Part shown: positions 16,823 through 27,470 of the stretch, in pieces | How the letters are laid out: each line of letters opens with the position of its first letter | How positions within the stretch are numbered: position 1 is the stretch's first letter | Origin: Thalassotalea sediminis | Lineage (GTDB): Bacteria > Pseudomonadota > Gammaproteobacteria > Enterobacterales > Alteromonadaceae | Assembly (NCBI RefSeq): GCF_030295915.1 | Contig: NZ_AP027361.1 | Location: 2,666,001-2,730,000 of the forward strand | Length of the DNA: 64,000 nucleotides | Reading direction: 5' to 3' | Translations under genes and position numbers: made by a program | The notes under the pieces: generated by a model | What the model was told of the DNA's origin: nothing | What the model saw: only the letters and a program-made list of their open reading frames with translations | Database searches by the model: none

Positions 16823-17811
16823 TGAATTTGCTCGATATTCGCAATTTATCAATTAAGCTACTTTCCACATCTACCCCTATTTTGGCTGTAGATCGCGTTA
16901 GTTTAACCATGAAAGAAGGCGAAGTTAGAGGTTTAGTTGGCGAATCTGGTTCAGGTAAGTCCCTATTAGCACAAGCAATTATGGGTGTGTTGGATGACAA
17001 ATGGCAAGTAGATGCGGATCGTTTCCATTGGCGTGGGCAGGATCTCATGAGGCTGTCATTAGATGAAAGAAAAGCAATTATAACCAAAGATGTTGCTATT
17101 ATTTTCCAGGAACCAATGGCCTGTTTAGATCCGACAACAACCATTGGTGTTCAGCTTGAAGAGGCGGTGTCTGGTAAACAACTTTCAGGCTTTTTCTGGC
17201 AACGGAAAAAGCAACGCAAACTCGCAGCAATAAACCTTCTACATAAAGTAGGCATAAAGAATCATGAAAAGTGTATTCATAGCTATCCACACCAATTAAC
17301 TGAAGCATTGTGCCAACGAGTAATGATAGCGATGGCTTTAGCAAGAAAGCCATTGTTATTAATCGCAGATGAACCAACAGCAGCGATGGAGAGTACGAAC
17401 CAAGACCAAATATTTAGGTTGCTCGCGAGTTTAAATCAATTAAAAAACATGTCTATTTTACTGATTAGCCATGACTTAGAGAATGTAACACATTGGACTA
17501 GTAATATTACTGTTATGTATTCAGGACAATTTGTTGAAGCAGGCAGTACGGCACAAATATTTAATACACCTTTTCATCCATACACTCGTGCTTTAGTGGA
17601 CAGTAGCCCGATGGCGAATATGCAAATACCAGCAAAGTCTCGTTTAATGACGTTACCCGGCAGTATACCAATACTGCAGCATTTACCTATTGGTTGTCGT
17701 TTGGGGCCAAGGTGTCCAAAAGCTCAAAGGGCATGCGTTGTTGCCCCCAAAGTCAAGAACTATCATGGGCATCAAGTGAGTTGTCATTATTCTTTAAAAG
17801 GTAATTATTAA
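16822..17811 (+). CDS. sapD: ABC transporter ATPase SapD
   Basis: 329 residues. Walker A GESGSGKS (about 40-47), Q-loop FQEP, Walker B LLIADEPTAA and H-loop ISHD are present. The signature region reads PHQLTEALCQRVMIAMALA instead of LSGGQ. That degenerate signature also occurs in E. coli SapD, so it is a family trait. The C-terminal oligopeptide-transporter extension has the cysteine cluster CRLGPRCPKAQRAC, which in related Dpp/Opp ATPases binds an iron-sulfur cluster. E. coli SapD also supports TrkG/H potassium uptake. Confidence 0.92.
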   Translation: MNLLDIRNLSIKLLSTSTPILAVDRVSLTMKEGEVRGLVGESGSGKSLLAQAIMGVLDDKWQVDADRFHWRGQDLMRLSLDERKAIITKDVAIIFQEPMACLDPTTTIGVQLEEAVSGKQLSGFFWQRKKQRKLAAINLLHKVGIKNHEKCIHSYPHQLTEALCQRVMIAMALARKPLLLIADEPTAAMESTNQDQIFRLLASLNQLKNMSILLISHDLENVTHWTSNITVMYSGQFVEAGSTAQIFNTPFHPYTRALVDSSPMANMQIPAKSRLMTLPGSIPILQHLPIGCRLGPRCPKAQRACVVAPKVKNYHGHQVSCHYSLKGNY

Positions 17812-18593
17812 TGACGTCTCTACTTCAAGTCAGTAATTTAAGTAAAACCTATCGAGTAGCAGGTAGTTGGTTTAAAAAGAAATCAATCTCAGCATTAGAG
17901 CCACTATCCTTTTCACTTGAAGCTCATAAAACACTTGCGATTGTCGGAGAAGCTGGCTCTGGTAAGTCAACACTCGCTAAACTGTTAGTAGGTGCTGAAA
18001 AACCCTCAACAGGAACAATAAAGTTAAACGGCCAACAGTTGCAAGATGGTAACTTTAAGCAGCGTTGTCAGCACATAAGAATGATTTTTCAAGACTCTGG
18101 GACTACGCTAAACCCGAGCCTCACAATTCAACAGATCTTAGATGAACCTTTGTATCTAAACACGCAGTTGAATGAAACAGAGCGTACTGAGTTAATTGTT
18201 AGTACACTAAAAAAAGTAGGCTTACTAGCTGAGCATATGAGTTTTTATCCACATATGTTTTCAGGCGGACAGAAGCAACGTATTTCTCTGGCGCGTGCAA
18301 TTATATTAGAGCCACAGGTAATTATATTGGATGAAGCACTTGCCGCATTAGATCCTTCGTTACGCTCTCAGATGGTAAACTTATTATTAGACCTACAGCA
18401 ACAAATGGGACTCGGCTTTGTATTAATTTCTCATAACTTAGGCATTGTAAGACACTTTAGCGATGAAATGATGGTTATGAGTAATGGTCAGGTAGTGGAA
18501 ATGGGGAATACTAATGCTCTATTAAGAAACCCTAAACATAAATACACCAAAAAACTGATCATGAGCCAACGGTTTCAACTTACAAAAAAATAG
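17811..18593 (+). CDS. sapF: ABC transporter ATPase SapF
   Basis: 260 residues. Walker A GEAGSGKS, signature FSGGQKQRISLARAI, Walker B VIILDEALAALD and H-loop ISHN are all canonical, so this subunit carries the consensus ATP site in the SapD/SapF heterodimer. Start overlaps the sapD stop by one base; the operon ends at a strong bidirectional terminator 16 bp downstream. Confidence 0.92.
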   Translation: MTSLLQVSNLSKTYRVAGSWFKKKSISALEPLSFSLEAHKTLAIVGEAGSGKSTLAKLLVGAEKPSTGTIKLNGQQLQDGNFKQRCQHIRMIFQDSGTTLNPSLTIQQILDEPLYLNTQLNETERTELIVSTLKKVGLLAEHMSFYPHMFSGGQKQRISLARAIILEPQVIILDEALAALDPSLRSQMVNLLLDLQQQMGLGFVLISHNLGIVRHFSDEMMVMSNGQVVEMGNTNALLRNPKHKYTKKLIMSQRFQLTKK

Positions 18594-18608
18594 CTACATT
18601 TCAGAAAT

Positions 18609-18635
18609 AAAAAAAGGCCGCTACACGGCCTTTTT
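18609..18635. terminator. Bidirectional terminator between sapF and ppiD
   Basis: Stem AAAAAGGCCG / CGGCCTTTTT with loop CTACA. It has T-runs on both strands and serves the convergent sap operon and ppiD. Confidence 0.92.
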
Positions 18636-18655
18636 CATATAACTATCTATACAGT

Positions 18656-20566
18656 TTAGTACTGATTTGACGTTTGAATGCTTGTTCTTCGTGTGATCTT
18701 CGCGTCTGCTTTTAACGACTCAACGTAAGACATATAAGCAGATTGCGCTAATTGCTGCGTTAACTGCTGTTTTAATCGCGGATCAGTTTGCGTTTCTTCA
18801 CCTTGTTTAACCGCGGTCACATTAACTATTGCGACGTCACCTGTCGTTAAGTTAACAGCAGTAGCCGATACTGAATTATCTGTTGGATGCGGTAATTTAA
18901 ACGCTTCTCGAACCAAGTTCGCATCTAAACCACTGCCATAACGCGCAACATCACCTTTATCTTCAAAGCTAGTATTATTGTCAGCTAGTAAGCTGTCTGT
19001 TGCTTCACCTGCCTTTAACAACGAAACTATTTCATCAGCAACTTGCTGTGCTTTCTCTTGCGCTTTTTGAGCAGTTAAGGTTGCTTTGATAGCAGGCTGA
19101 ACTTCTTCAAGCGGTTTAACGTTTGCAGCTTGGTGTTCATTTATTCGTAATACTATTGCTAAATTATCATTCACTTCAATAATATCTGAATTTAAACGCT
19201 CTTCTATTACTAACGATGAAAAAGCAACATCTATAACCTTAGGACTATCAAAAGGAGCTTCATTAACGCCTTTTGTTATCCAATCAGATGTTTGCACTTC
19301 AACACCAATAGCAGCAGCGGCATCTTCTAACGTATCAGGAATTTCAAAGCTTAACTCCGCAGCACGCTGTTGAAGTTCGAAATATTTATCTTGTGCTTTT
19401 TCTTTGCTTACTTGAACGCTTAATTCATCAGCAACTTCATTGAATGCTTTAACTTTTTCTTGTTCGAGTGCCGTTAACTTTATTAAGTGGAAACCAAATT
19501 CTGTTTGAACAACATCTGATACTTCACCTACCTCTGTTAATGAAAAAGCAGCGTCATCAAAAGCATCATCCATTGAACCACGTTCGATCCACTCTAAATC
19601 ACCACCATTTTCACCACTAAATACATCAGCAGAAAACTCTTCAGCCAACGACGCGAAATCTTCACCATTTTCAATTCGGACTTTAATATCTTCAATACTG
19701 GCTCTAGCTGCAGCTTCATCATCTGCAGTTTCGATTAAAATATGAGAAACCCTGCGCTGTTCTTCTTGACGATAGTTAGCAATATTACTTTGATAATAAT
19801 CTTCTAATTCTTGTTCTGAAACGGTAATACCTTTAGCAATTTCGTTAACATCAATTGCAATATAGTTAACTTTAACTTTCTCTTCGTTTTGGTAACGAGA
19901 TTGATTTGCTTGATAATATTGCTTCACATCTTCATCAGTTACTTCAACACTCTCAGCATATTGTTCTGAAGCAATAGTTGCGAACCTTAGATCACGTTTT
20001 TGGTTTTGCAATGCCATTATCTGTTTTTCTTGGTAAGGCAAGCTAAACTCAGTTGCAACCAATGCTTGAGACAGTTGACGTCGTGTCATTTCTACACGTA
20101 GGTAATCACGAAAATCAGATGATTGATAAAAGCCTGCTCGGTTAATCATGGATAGGTAACGATTATTGTCAAAAGCACCCTCTACTTGAAATTCAGGCAT
20201 TTCACGGATGGTTTTTTTGATTTGTTCATCGCTTACACGTATTGCCAACTCGTCAGATGCTTGATCTAAAACCTCTTGATTAATAAGGTTATCAACAATG
20301 CCCTGTCTGAAGTTCGCCATATACGCTGGATCAGAAGATAAGGTATCAAACATTTCACCGTACTGCTGAACCATCGCATCACGTTGTTGTTGGTATGCTT
20401 TATCAAATGATACTTGTGATATTTTAACACCATTTACTTCTGCAATAGATGTATCAGCACTATTGGTATAGCTACCAATCCCTGCCACTGCAAAGGTAAG
20501 GATGATAAAACCAAGAATAATCTTAGCGACTAATCCTTGAGAATTTTCTCTTATATTTTCTAACAT
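18656..20566 (-). CDS. ppiD: Periplasmic folding chaperone PpiD
   Basis: 636 residues. A short cytoplasmic start and one membrane anchor (LVAKIILGFIILTFAVAGIGSY, about 13-34) are followed by a SurA-type chaperone region, a parvulin domain (about 265-360: RRVSHILIETADDEAA ... FSADVFSGENGGDLEWIERGSMDDAFDDAAFSL ... TEFGFHLIKL) and a C-terminal SurA-like part. PpiD sits at the SecYEG exit and helps secreted proteins fold. Order ppiD-hupB-lon-clpX-clpP-tig equals that of E. coli. Confidence 0.95.
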   Translation of the reverse strand: MLENIRENSQGLVAKIILGFIILTFAVAGIGSYTNSADTSIAEVNGVKISQVSFDKAYQQQRDAMVQQYGEMFDTLSSDPAYMANFRQGIVDNLINQEVLDQASDELAIRVSDEQIKKTIREMPEFQVEGAFDNNRYLSMINRAGFYQSSDFRDYLRVEMTRRQLSQALVATEFSLPYQEKQIMALQNQKRDLRFATIASEQYAESVEVTDEDVKQYYQANQSRYQNEEKVKVNYIAIDVNEIAKGITVSEQELEDYYQSNIANYRQEEQRRVSHILIETADDEAAARASIEDIKVRIENGEDFASLAEEFSADVFSGENGGDLEWIERGSMDDAFDDAAFSLTEVGEVSDVVQTEFGFHLIKLTALEQEKVKAFNEVADELSVQVSKEKAQDKYFELQQRAAELSFEIPDTLEDAAAAIGVEVQTSDWITKGVNEAPFDSPKVIDVAFSSLVIEERLNSDIIEVNDNLAIVLRINEHQAANVKPLEEVQPAIKATLTAQKAQEKAQQVADEIVSLLKAGEATDSLLADNNTSFEDKGDVARYGSGLDANLVREAFKLPHPTDNSVSATAVNLTTGDVAIVNVTAVKQGEETQTDPRLKQQLTQQLAQSAYMSYVESLKADAKITRRTSIQTSNQY

Positions 20567-20702
20567 CGTTTTCTCTCAACACTAGGTGTTTAACCTATAG
20601 ACAATTATCTGCGCGCGATTTTACCAGAAGGAACGCTCAGCTTGAAGCTATCTGTAAAATTATTCGAAAGATTCTTACTACGTTTCTAGGAAGTTAGATA
20701 AC

Positions 20703-20729
20703 AAAAGACCACCTTGAAGGTGGTCTTTT
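20703..20729 (-). terminator. Intrinsic terminator of hupB
   Basis: Perfect 11-bp stem AAAAGACCACC / GGTGGTCTTTT with loop TTGAA, located 24 bp after the hupB stop. T-runs on both sides. Confidence 0.92.
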
Positions 20730-20752
20730 GTATCTCTTAACAGTAACTGTGA

Positions 20753-21025
20753 TTAGTTACATGCATCTTTTAAAGCTTTACCAGCTTTGAAAGATGGAAT
20801 TTTTGCTGCTGCGATTTCAATCGTTGCACCAGTTTGTGGGTTACGGCCTGTGCGCGCTGCACGGTCACGTACTGAAAAAGTACCGAAGCCAACTAATGCT
20901 ACTTGCTCACCACTTTTTAATTCTTCTGTTACAGCTTCGATAAATGAATCTAAAGCACGACCAGCCGCAGCTTTAGAAATGTCAGCACCCGCAGCAATTT
21001 TCTCGATTAATTGAGATTTATTCAC
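20753..21025 (-). CDS. hupB: Nucleoid protein HU-beta
   Basis: 90 residues, full-length HU. The helical dimerisation half ([32 protein letters not shown]) and the DNA-binding arm ([42 protein letters not shown]) with the intercalating proline in GRNPQTG are present. It bends and compacts DNA. A good promoter lies at 21092-21120. Confidence 0.96.
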   Translation of the reverse strand: MNKSQLIEKIAAGADISKAAAGRALDSFIEAVTEELKSGEQVALVGFGTFSVRDRAARTGRNPQTGATIEIAAAKIPSFKAGKALKDACN

Positions 21026-21091
21026 AGTATATTCCCCTTCAATTGTTATTATTCAGCGCTATCTTTTGTTAATTAGCGTCCTGCAAAAGCT

Positions 21092-21120
21092 TTTATAACA
21101 AGCTTCTTTTTGAACATCAA
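21092..21120 (-). promoter_or_regulatory. Sigma-70 promoter of hupB
   Basis: TTGATG (21115-21120), 17-bp spacer, TATAAA (21092-21097) on the minus strand, about 65 bp upstream of the hupB ATG. An 18-bp near-palindrome AGATAATT-TT-AATTATCT lies just upstream at 21149-21166. Confidence 0.65.
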
Positions 21121-21293
21121 GCACTGAGTTAAAGAAAATCTAAAATTAAGATAATTTTAATTATCTCTAGCAGACCCCTTGTTTATATTGGGGTACAGCG
21201 CTATAAGCCTCATTAACTTACCATAGTTTCAGCGTTTGGAAAGCCTTAATTGCAAATTTTTGCCTTTTTTTTCAATTTTTTCGCTTATTTACT

Positions 21294-21319
21294 CAAAAAA
21301 ACATCAGTTTTCAGGTGTT
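21294..21319 (-). terminator. Possible weak terminator of lon
   Basis: Minus strand AACACC-TGAAAACT-GATGTT (one mismatch) followed by seven T's, overlapping the lon stop codon. The short imperfect stem makes it a tentative call. Confidence 0.4.
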
Positions 21320-23675
21320 AACCCGCAATTTTCACTTTTTCAACTGGATGTTCTAATGCGATCTCTAATACTTCTTCAATCCATTTTACAGGATGAATTG
21401 CAAGATCAGCTTTGACATTATCAGGTATTTCTTTCAAATCTCGCTCATTATCTTTTGGAATAACAACCGTTTTGATGCCACCTCGATGAGCAGCAAGTAA
21501 TTTTTCTTTTAACCCACCAATTGGTAACACCTCGCCACGCAGGGTAATTTCACCTGTCATCGCGACATCAGCTTTTACCGGGTTTCCTGTCAAACTAGAC
21601 ACAAGTGCTGTACACATACCAATACCTGCACTAGGACCATCTTTTGGCGTAGCACCTTCTGGCACATGGACATGAATATCACGCTTTTCGTAAAAGTCAT
21701 CATTAATGCGCAATGCTTCGGTTCTACTGCGTACCACGGTCATTGCCGCTTGAATTGACTCCTGCATTACATCACCGAGTGATCCGGTATAACTTAACTT
21801 GCCTTTGCCTGGTACAGAAGCAGTCTCGATTGTTAATAACTCACCACCAACCGATGTCCATGCAAGCCCCGTTACTAGACCAATACGGTTTTGATCATCT
21901 GCTTTTCCATAATCAAACCGTTGAACACCGAGAAAATCAGACAAATTTTCTTGTGAAATCTCTACTGACTTCACTTTTTTATCAAGCAAAATAGTTTTAA
22001 CCACTTTACGACATAGTTTAGAGATTTCTCGCTCTAAACTCCTAACACCCGCTTCTCTGGTGTAATAACGGATAATACCGATAATGGCGCTATCATCTAC
22101 TGTGATCTCACTATCTTTTAAGCCGTTACGTTTAATTTGCTTTGTTAAAAGGTGGCGCTTAGCAATATTTAATTTTTCGTCTTCGGTATAACCAGATAAA
22201 CGAATAACTTCCATGCGATCGAGCAACGGCCCAGGAATATCCATACTGTTCGAGGTAGCAACAAACATTACGTCGGAGAGATCATAATCTACTTCTAAGT
22301 AATGATCGTTAAAGCTTGTATTCTGCTCAGGGTCTAATACCTCTAATAATGCCGATGATGGATCGCCACGCATATCAGAAGCCATTTTATCAATTTCATC
22401 TAATAAGAATAATGGGTTCTTAACGCCAACCTTAGCGATTTTTTGTATTAACTTGCCAGGTAAAGATCCAATGTATGTCCTTCTATGACCGCGGATTTCC
22501 GCTTCATCACGAACACCACCAAGCGCCATACGCACGTACTTTCTACCCGTTGCTTTTGCAATAGATTGACCTAATGACGTTTTACCTACACCAGGAGGAC
22601 CAACCAAACATAAGATAGGACCTTTTAGCTGACTAACACGTTGTTGAACGGCGAGATACTCAATGATACGTTCTTTAACTTTTTCTAAACCGTAATGATC
22701 TTTCTCTAATACCTCTTCTGCTAATGCGAGATTTTTCTTAAGCTTACTACGTTTTTTCCAAGGTACACTTGTCATCCAATCAATATAGCTACGTACTACA
22801 GTCGCTTCAGCTGACATTGAAGACATCATTTTTAATTTTTGTAATTCAGCTTGTGTTTTTTCTTTTGCCTCTTTAGGCATTTGAGCATCTTCGATTTTCT
22901 TTGCGATTTGCTCAAGTTCATCAGGTACATCATCCATATCACCTAATTCTTTTTGAATCGCTTTCATTTGCTCATTCAAATAATACTCGCGTTGACTCTT
23001 TTCCATTTGTTTCTTAACGCGTGTACGAATTTTCTTTTCTACCTGTAAAAGATCTATTTCACCTTCCATCAATGCCATAAGGTGCTCTAATCGCTTGGCA
23101 ACATCTTTAATTTCGAGCACGTTCTGTTTTTCGATAAGCTTTAACGGCATATGTGCCGCCATCGTATCTGCTAACTGTTCAGCATCATCGATACCAGAAA
23201 TTGACGTTAATACCTCAGGTGGTATTTTCTTGTTGAGTTTGACGTAGCCTTCAAATTGTGAAATTGCTGAACGTACTAAGACATCAAGACTTTCTTCATC
23301 ATTATTTTCAGTCGCTAAAAACGTTATATCAGCGGTAAAATACTGCTCAGTTTCAACAAAATCAGTAATTTCAGCACGTTTAGAGCCTTCCACCAATACT
23401 TTTACCGTGCCATCAGGCAGTTTAAGCATTTGAAGAATAGTAGCCACTGTACCTGTTCTAAAGACATCATCCGCCATTGGATCATCAATAGCAGCGTCTT
23501 TTTGCGCTACAAGAAACACTTGTTTATCTGTTTCCATCGCAATATCTAAACAACGAATCGATTTTTCACGGCCGACAAACAAAGGAATAACCATTTGAGG
23601 ATAAACCACTACATCACGCAGGGCTAAGACGGGGATTTCACTAATTTTGCTGACAGGTTTTGATTCTTCAGACAT
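21318..23675 (-). CDS. lon: ATP-dependent protease Lon
   Basis: 785 residues from the ATG at 23675, preferred over an in-frame TTG at 23699: [10 protein letters not shown] gives a length almost equal to E. coli Lon (784) and has GAGAG upstream. N-terminal LON substrate-binding domain ([23 protein letters not shown]), AAA+ module ([13 protein letters not shown]alker [11 protein letters not shown]alker B), and a C-terminal serine-lysine protease with [11 protein letters not shown] containing the catalytic Ser. Degrades misfolded and regulatory proteins. A near-perfect sigma-32-type promoter lies about 55 bp upstream. Confidence 0.97.
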   Translation of the reverse strand: MSEESKPVSKISEIPVLALRDVVVYPQMVIPLFVGREKSIRCLDIAMETDKQVFLVAQKDAAIDDPMADDVFRTGTVATILQMLKLPDGTVKVLVEGSKRAEITDFVETEQYFTADITFLATENNDEESLDVLVRSAISQFEGYVKLNKKIPPEVLTSISGIDDAEQLADTMAAHMPLKLIEKQNVLEIKDVAKRLEHLMALMEGEIDLLQVEKKIRTRVKKQMEKSQREYYLNEQMKAIQKELGDMDDVPDELEQIAKKIEDAQMPKEAKEKTQAELQKLKMMSSMSAEATVVRSYIDWMTSVPWKKRSKLKKNLALAEEVLEKDHYGLEKVKERIIEYLAVQQRVSQLKGPILCLVGPPGVGKTSLGQSIAKATGRKYVRMALGGVRDEAEIRGHRRTYIGSLPGKLIQKIAKVGVKNPLFLLDEIDKMASDMRGDPSSALLEVLDPEQNTSFNDHYLEVDYDLSDVMFVATSNSMDIPGPLLDRMEVIRLSGYTEDEKLNIAKRHLLTKQIKRNGLKDSEITVDDSAIIGIIRYYTREAGVRSLEREISKLCRKVVKTILLDKKVKSVEISQENLSDFLGVQRFDYGKADDQNRIGLVTGLAWTSVGGELLTIETASVPGKGKLSYTGSLGDVMQESIQAAMTVVRSRTEALRINDDFYEKRDIHVHVPEGATPKDGPSAGIGMCTALVSSLTGNPVKADVAMTGEITLRGEVLPIGGLKEKLLAAHRGGIKTVVIPKDNERDLKEIPDNVKADLAIHPVKWIEEVLEIALEHPVEKVKIAG

Positions 23676-23727
23676 CGGGGACTCTCTTAAATGCAACAAT
23701 ATTTGGTGTTTATATTTTGTTAAAACT

Positions 23728-23755
23728 ATATGGGGTTTATCGCAACGCTTTCAAC
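23728..23755 (-). promoter_or_regulatory. Sigma-32 (heat-shock) type promoter of lon
   Basis: GTTGAAA (23749-23755), 13-bp spacer, CCCCATAT (23728-23735) on the minus strand. This closely matches the RpoH consensus CTTGAAA-N11-16-CCCCATNT. Confidence 0.85.
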
Positions 23756-23844
23756 AACAAGTTGTAAAAAACCTTATGTTCGGGCAATAAATAGTCAATA
23801 TTGTAGTTTGCCGGTTAACATTTCGGTAGTGATTTTCGTTTGAT

Positions 23845-23873
23845 AAAAAAAAAGAGTACCTAAGTACTCTTTT
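23845..23873 (-). terminator. Intrinsic terminator of clpX
   Basis: Stem AAAAGAGTAC / GTACTCTTTT with loop CTAA, nine T's on the minus strand. It separates clpPX from lon. Confidence 0.9.
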
Positions 23874-23886
23874 AAAATTTACTATC

Positions 23887-25167
23887 TTAAGTATCTGAGG
23901 CTGCTTTATCTTGAGCTGACTCGTAAATAACAATAGGTTTTGATTCGCCTTTAATTACCGTTTCATCAACAACAACTTTGGCAGCATTTTCCATTGATGG
24001 TAATTCGTACATCGTATCAAGTAATACACCTTCCACGATAGAACGAAGTCCTCGAGCACCTGTTTTGCGAATCATTGCTTTATTAGCAATGGCTTGCAAG
24101 GCATCTTTACGGAACTCTAACTCTACTCCTTCCATATCGAAAAGCGCAGTGTATTGCTTTGTTAAAGCATTCTTTGGTTCTTGTAGTATTTGTATCAATG
24201 CACTTTCATCAAGCTCACTTAACGTAGCAACAACCGGTAATCGACCGATAAATTCAGGAATTAAACCATATTTGACTAAGTCTTGCGGTTCTACTTCCTG
24301 GAAACGTTCCGTCAATGATTTTTCTTCATCGCTTGCTTTGACTTCTACACCAAAGCCAATACCAACACCTGTATCACAGCGTTGCTGAATAACTTTGTCT
24401 AACCCAGCAAATGCACCACCACAGATAAAAAGTATCTTTGATGTATCTACTTGTAAAAACTCTTGCTGTGGGTGTTTACGACCGCCTTGCGGTGGTACAG
24501 ATGCAACTGTACCTTCAATAAGCTTTAATAACGCCTGTTGTACCCCTTCACCAGAAACATCTCTGGTAATAGAAGGGTTATCAGATTTACGCGAAATCTT
24601 ATCGATTTCATCGATGTATACAATACCGCGTTGCGCTTTTTCAACGTCGTAATCACACTTTTGTAGTAACTTCTGGATGATGTTTTCAACATCTTCACCC
24701 ACATAACCCGCTTCTGTAAGTGTTGTAGCGTCGGCCATGGTAAAAGGCACATCTAACAAGCGTGCTAGTGTTTCAGCAAGTAACGTTTTACCGCTACCTG
24801 TAGGGCCTATGAGCAAAATATTACTTTTGCCCAATTCAACGCCATTATGTGAATCACCATTTCGCAAACGTTTATAATGATTATAAACCGCTACTGACAA
24901 TACCTTTTTAGCATGATCTTGCCCAATAACGTAATCATCAAGGCTTTCACGAATTTCTACTGGTGAAGGCAAGCTTTCTTTTTCTTGCTTTGGAGAAATT
25001 TCTTTTATTTCTTCACGAATTATATCGTTACACAACTCGACACATTCGTCACAAATAAAGACCGATGGACCTGCGATTAACTTACGCACTTCATGCTGGC
25101 TTTTACCACAAAACGAACAATATAATAACTTGCCGTTATCACCGTCACCTTTTTTTATATCGGTCAT
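23887..25167 (-). CDS. clpX: ClpXP unfoldase subunit ClpX
   Basis: 426 residues. N-terminal zinc-binding domain with C17-x2-C20 and C39-x2-C42, AAA+ domain with Walker A GPTGSGKT (about 122-129), Walker [11 protein letters not shown], pore loop GYVGEDV and the IGF-type ClpP-docking loop (GVGIGFGVE). It unfolds substrates and feeds them to ClpP. Follows clpP by 82 bp on the same strand. Confidence 0.97.
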   Translation of the reverse strand: MTDIKKGDGDNGKLLYCSFCGKSQHEVRKLIAGPSVFICDECVELCNDIIREEIKEISPKQEKESLPSPVEIRESLDDYVIGQDHAKKVLSVAVYNHYKRLRNGDSHNGVELGKSNILLIGPTGSGKTLLAETLARLLDVPFTMADATTLTEAGYVGEDVENIIQKLLQKCDYDVEKAQRGIVYIDEIDKISRKSDNPSITRDVSGEGVQQALLKLIEGTVASVPPQGGRKHPQQEFLQVDTSKILFICGGAFAGLDKVIQQRCDTGVGIGFGVEVKASDEEKSLTERFQEVEPQDLVKYGLIPEFIGRLPVVATLSELDESALIQILQEPKNALTKQYTALFDMEGVELEFRKDALQAIANKAMIRKTGARGLRSIVEGVLLDTMYELPSMENAAKVVVDETVIKGESKPIVIYESAQDKAASDT

Positions 25168-25249
25168 ACGGTACCTCTAAATTATTCAATATCTATATTA
25201 TAAGTATTTCACAAAATAAGCAGATCTCAATGTCTATGCTTATTAAAGA

Positions 25250-25891
25250 TTACTTTTCGGCTCTACGTTCAAATATGGAGTCAACAATTCCATAATCAAC
25301 TGCTGCTTGTGCACTTAAGAAATTATCACGATCTGTATCTTCAGAAACTTTTTCCAAAGGTTGACCTGTATGTTCTGCCATTAAACGATTCAATTTCTCT
25401 TTGATCGTTAAAATTTCTTTAGCGTGAATTTCAAAGTCAGATGCTTGACCTTGGAAGCCACCTAACGGCTGATGAATCATCACACGTGAATTCGGTAGAC
25501 AGTAACGCTTACCTTTTGCGCCACCAGAAAGAAGAAACGCTCCCATACTAGCAGCTTGTCCAACGCAGACAGTACTGACGTCTGGGCGAATAAACTTCAT
25601 GGTATCGTAAATCGCCATGCCTGCCGTAACAGAACCACCAGGAGAATTGATATATAAGAAAATGTCTTTTTCAGAGCTTTCAGACTCTAAAAATAACATT
25701 TGCGCTACGATCAAATTTGCCATGTGGTCTTCAACTTGTCCACACAAGAAAATAACGCGCTCTTTGAGCAAACGAGAATAAATATCATAAGAACGCTCAC
25801 CTTTCGCTGTTTGTTCAACAACCATTGGCACTAAAGCGCTTTCAATTTGACTATTTGTACTTTGAGAATTATTTAGAGAAGTGATCAACAC
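25250..25891 (-). CDS. clpP: ClpP protease subunit
   Basis: 213 residues with catalytic triad S115 (GQAASMGAF), H140 (MIHQPLGG) and D189 (DTDRDN); spacing is identical to E. coli ClpP with a 4-residue longer propeptide. Peptidase tetradecamer working with ClpX. A sigma-70-like promoter is superimposed on the tig terminator upstream. Confidence 0.97.
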   Translation of the reverse strand: MLITSLNNSQSTNSQIESALVPMVVEQTAKGERSYDIYSRLLKERVIFLCGQVEDHMANLIVAQMLFLESESSEKDIFLYINSPGGSVTAGMAIYDTMKFIRPDVSTVCVGQAASMGAFLLSGGAKGKRYCLPNSRVMIHQPLGGFQGQASDFEIHAKEILTIKEKLNRLMAEHTGQPLEKVSEDTDRDNFLSAQAAVDYGIVDSIFERRAEK

Positions 25892-25903
25892 GATTTCCTT
25901 TGT

Positions 25904-25940
25904 AAAAAAAATGGCTCATATGTTTCCATACAAGCCATTT
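25904..25940 (-). terminator. Intrinsic terminator of tig
   Basis: AAATGGCT (stem) - TG - TATG-GAAA-CATA - TG - AGCCATTT, followed by eight T's on the minus strand, between tig and clpP. It ends about 12 bp before the clpP ATG, so readthrough must be limited. Confidence 0.8.
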
Positions 25941-25965
25941 AAGCTATTGCGAGAACTATTGTCAA
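25937..25965 (-). promoter_or_regulatory. Sigma-70 promoter of clpP overlapping the tig terminator
   Basis: Perfect TTGACA (25960-25965), 17-bp spacer, TTAAAT (25937-25942) on the minus strand. The -10 overlaps the first bases of the tig terminator stem, so transcripts starting here would lack the complete hairpin. Confidence 0.6.
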
Positions 25966-25974
25966 TCAAAAAGC

Positions 25975-27282
25975 TTATTTAGCTTCCGGATTCATAATAT
26001 CCTTGAAGCTAGACTTTTTGTCTTTAACTTTTGCACCAGCAAGTAAAACATCAACCGCTTGCTCTTCAAGCGCAACATTTTGCATTTGCTGATTCATTTC
26101 TTGATTAGACTTATAGTATTCAATGACTTCTTGCGGATCTTCATAGGCAGAAGCAGCAGATTCAATCAATTCATTAACTTTTGCTTCATCTACTTTCAAT
26201 TCATTTTGCTTGATAACTTCACCAAGCAATAAGCCTACTTTTACGCGGCGTTCAGCTTGTTCTTGGAACATTTCTGCCGGTAGTTCAGGTAAGTTTTTAG
26301 GGTCCATTTGACCACCAAAACGTTGTAGCGCTTGTTGACGAAGTACATCAATTTCTTGAGCCACTAACGACTGAGGTAAATCTACAGTATTAGTTTCAAG
26401 TAAACCATTAATCACTTGCTCTTTAACCTTAGCTTTTATCGCTTGGTTAAGTTCACGTGTCATGTTTTTGCTTACTTCATCACGAAGTGCTTCTACACCA
26501 CCATCTTCAACACCGAAAAGCTTAGCAAATTCATCATCTATCTTAGGTAACACTGGACCTTCAGTCTTGTGTACTTTGATATCAAATTCTGCTTCTTTAC
26601 CTTTCAGGTTTTCTGCATGATAATCATCAGGGAAAGTCACAGAAATAGTTTTCTCTTCATCAACCTTCATACCTGTAATTTCTTTTTCAAAACCTGGGAT
26701 CATACGACCTGCACCAAGTTCTAATTCGAAACCTTCAGCTTTACCACCTTCAAACTCTTCACCGTCTACACGGCCTAAGAAATCGATGGTTAACTTATCG
26801 CCTTTCTTAGTTTTACGTTTGTTTTCTTTCCATGTTTGGTGTTGCTTTTGTAACGTAACAAACATTTCATCAACGTCTTTCTCTGTTACTTCAACATCAG
26901 GACGTTCAACAGAGATTTTGTCTAAATCTTTCAATTCAACTTCTGGGTATACTTCAAAAGTTGCTTCAAATTCTAAATCTTTGCCATCTTCATTACTTTT
27001 AGCAACAAATTGAGGACGCCCCGCTGGGTTAATTTTTTCGGCAACAATCGCTTCCACGAAGTTACGTTGCATGACTTCACCCGCGATCTCTTGACGAACT
27101 GCTTTGCCATAACGCTTTTGAATAACTGACGGCGGCACTTTACCAGGACGGAAACCATTGATCTTTTGTGTTTTCGCAATATGGCGAAGACGGTTTTTTA
27201 CTTCAACGTCTACTTTTTCTGCAGGAACTGAAATCGTTAACTTACGTTCCAAGCCTTGTGTAGTCTCAACTGAAACTTGCAT
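25975..27282 (-). CDS. tig: Trigger factor
   Basis: 435 residues in three parts: ribosome-binding N-domain with the [17 protein letters not shown] signature (about 44-60), FKBP-type peptidyl-prolyl isomerase domain (about 155-245) and helical C-terminal chaperone domain. First chaperone to meet nascent chains. It has its own promoter about 160 bp upstream and a hairpin in the leader. Confidence 0.96.
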   Translation of the reverse strand: MQVSVETTQGLERKLTISVPAEKVDVEVKNRLRHIAKTQKINGFRPGKVPPSVIQKRYGKAVRQEIAGEVMQRNFVEAIVAEKINPAGRPQFVAKSNEDGKDLEFEATFEVYPEVELKDLDKISVERPDVEVTEKDVDEMFVTLQKQHQTWKENKRKTKKGDKLTIDFLGRVDGEEFEGGKAEGFELELGAGRMIPGFEKEITGMKVDEEKTISVTFPDDYHAENLKGKEAEFDIKVHKTEGPVLPKIDDEFAKLFGVEDGGVEALRDEVSKNMTRELNQAIKAKVKEQVINGLLETNTVDLPQSLVAQEIDVLRQQALQRFGGQMDPKNLPELPAEMFQEQAERRVKVGLLLGEVIKQNELKVDEAKVNELIESAASAYEDPQEVIEYYKSNQEMNQQMQNVALEEQAVDVLLAGAKVKDKKSSFKDIMNPEAK

Positions 27283-27341
27283 TTACATACCTCAATATTT
27301 AGTACTTTTTAGTACTTTCAATAATGCATCTATATTCTGAG

Positions 27342-27360
27342 CAACAAGCAATTCTTGTTG
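27342..27360 (-). promoter_or_regulatory. Hairpin in the tig 5' leader
   Basis: CAACAAG-CAATT-CTTGTTG, a perfect 7-bp stem, lies about 60 nt before the tig start codon within the predicted 155-nt leader. No T-run, so not a terminator. Role unknown. Confidence 0.4.
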
Positions 27361-27441
27361 TTCGAAACCTATACCGTATGACTAGCTAGGCACGAATTTA
27401 ATCCGAATCAAAGATGGATAGATTAAAAATAATGACGCGAA

Positions 27442-27470
27442 ATTATAGCGGCGCTTTTAGCTAGAGTCGA
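27442..27470 (-). promoter_or_regulatory. Sigma-70 promoter of tig
   Basis: TCGACT (27465-27470), 17-bp spacer, TATAAT (27442-27447) on the minus strand. The -10 is perfect and the spacer optimal; the -35 matches 4 of 6. Confidence 0.6.

Noticed and set aside
25892..25974. Sigma-32 promoter for clpP
   Set aside because: No CCCCAT-type -10 upstream of clpP; the sigma-70-like site fits better.
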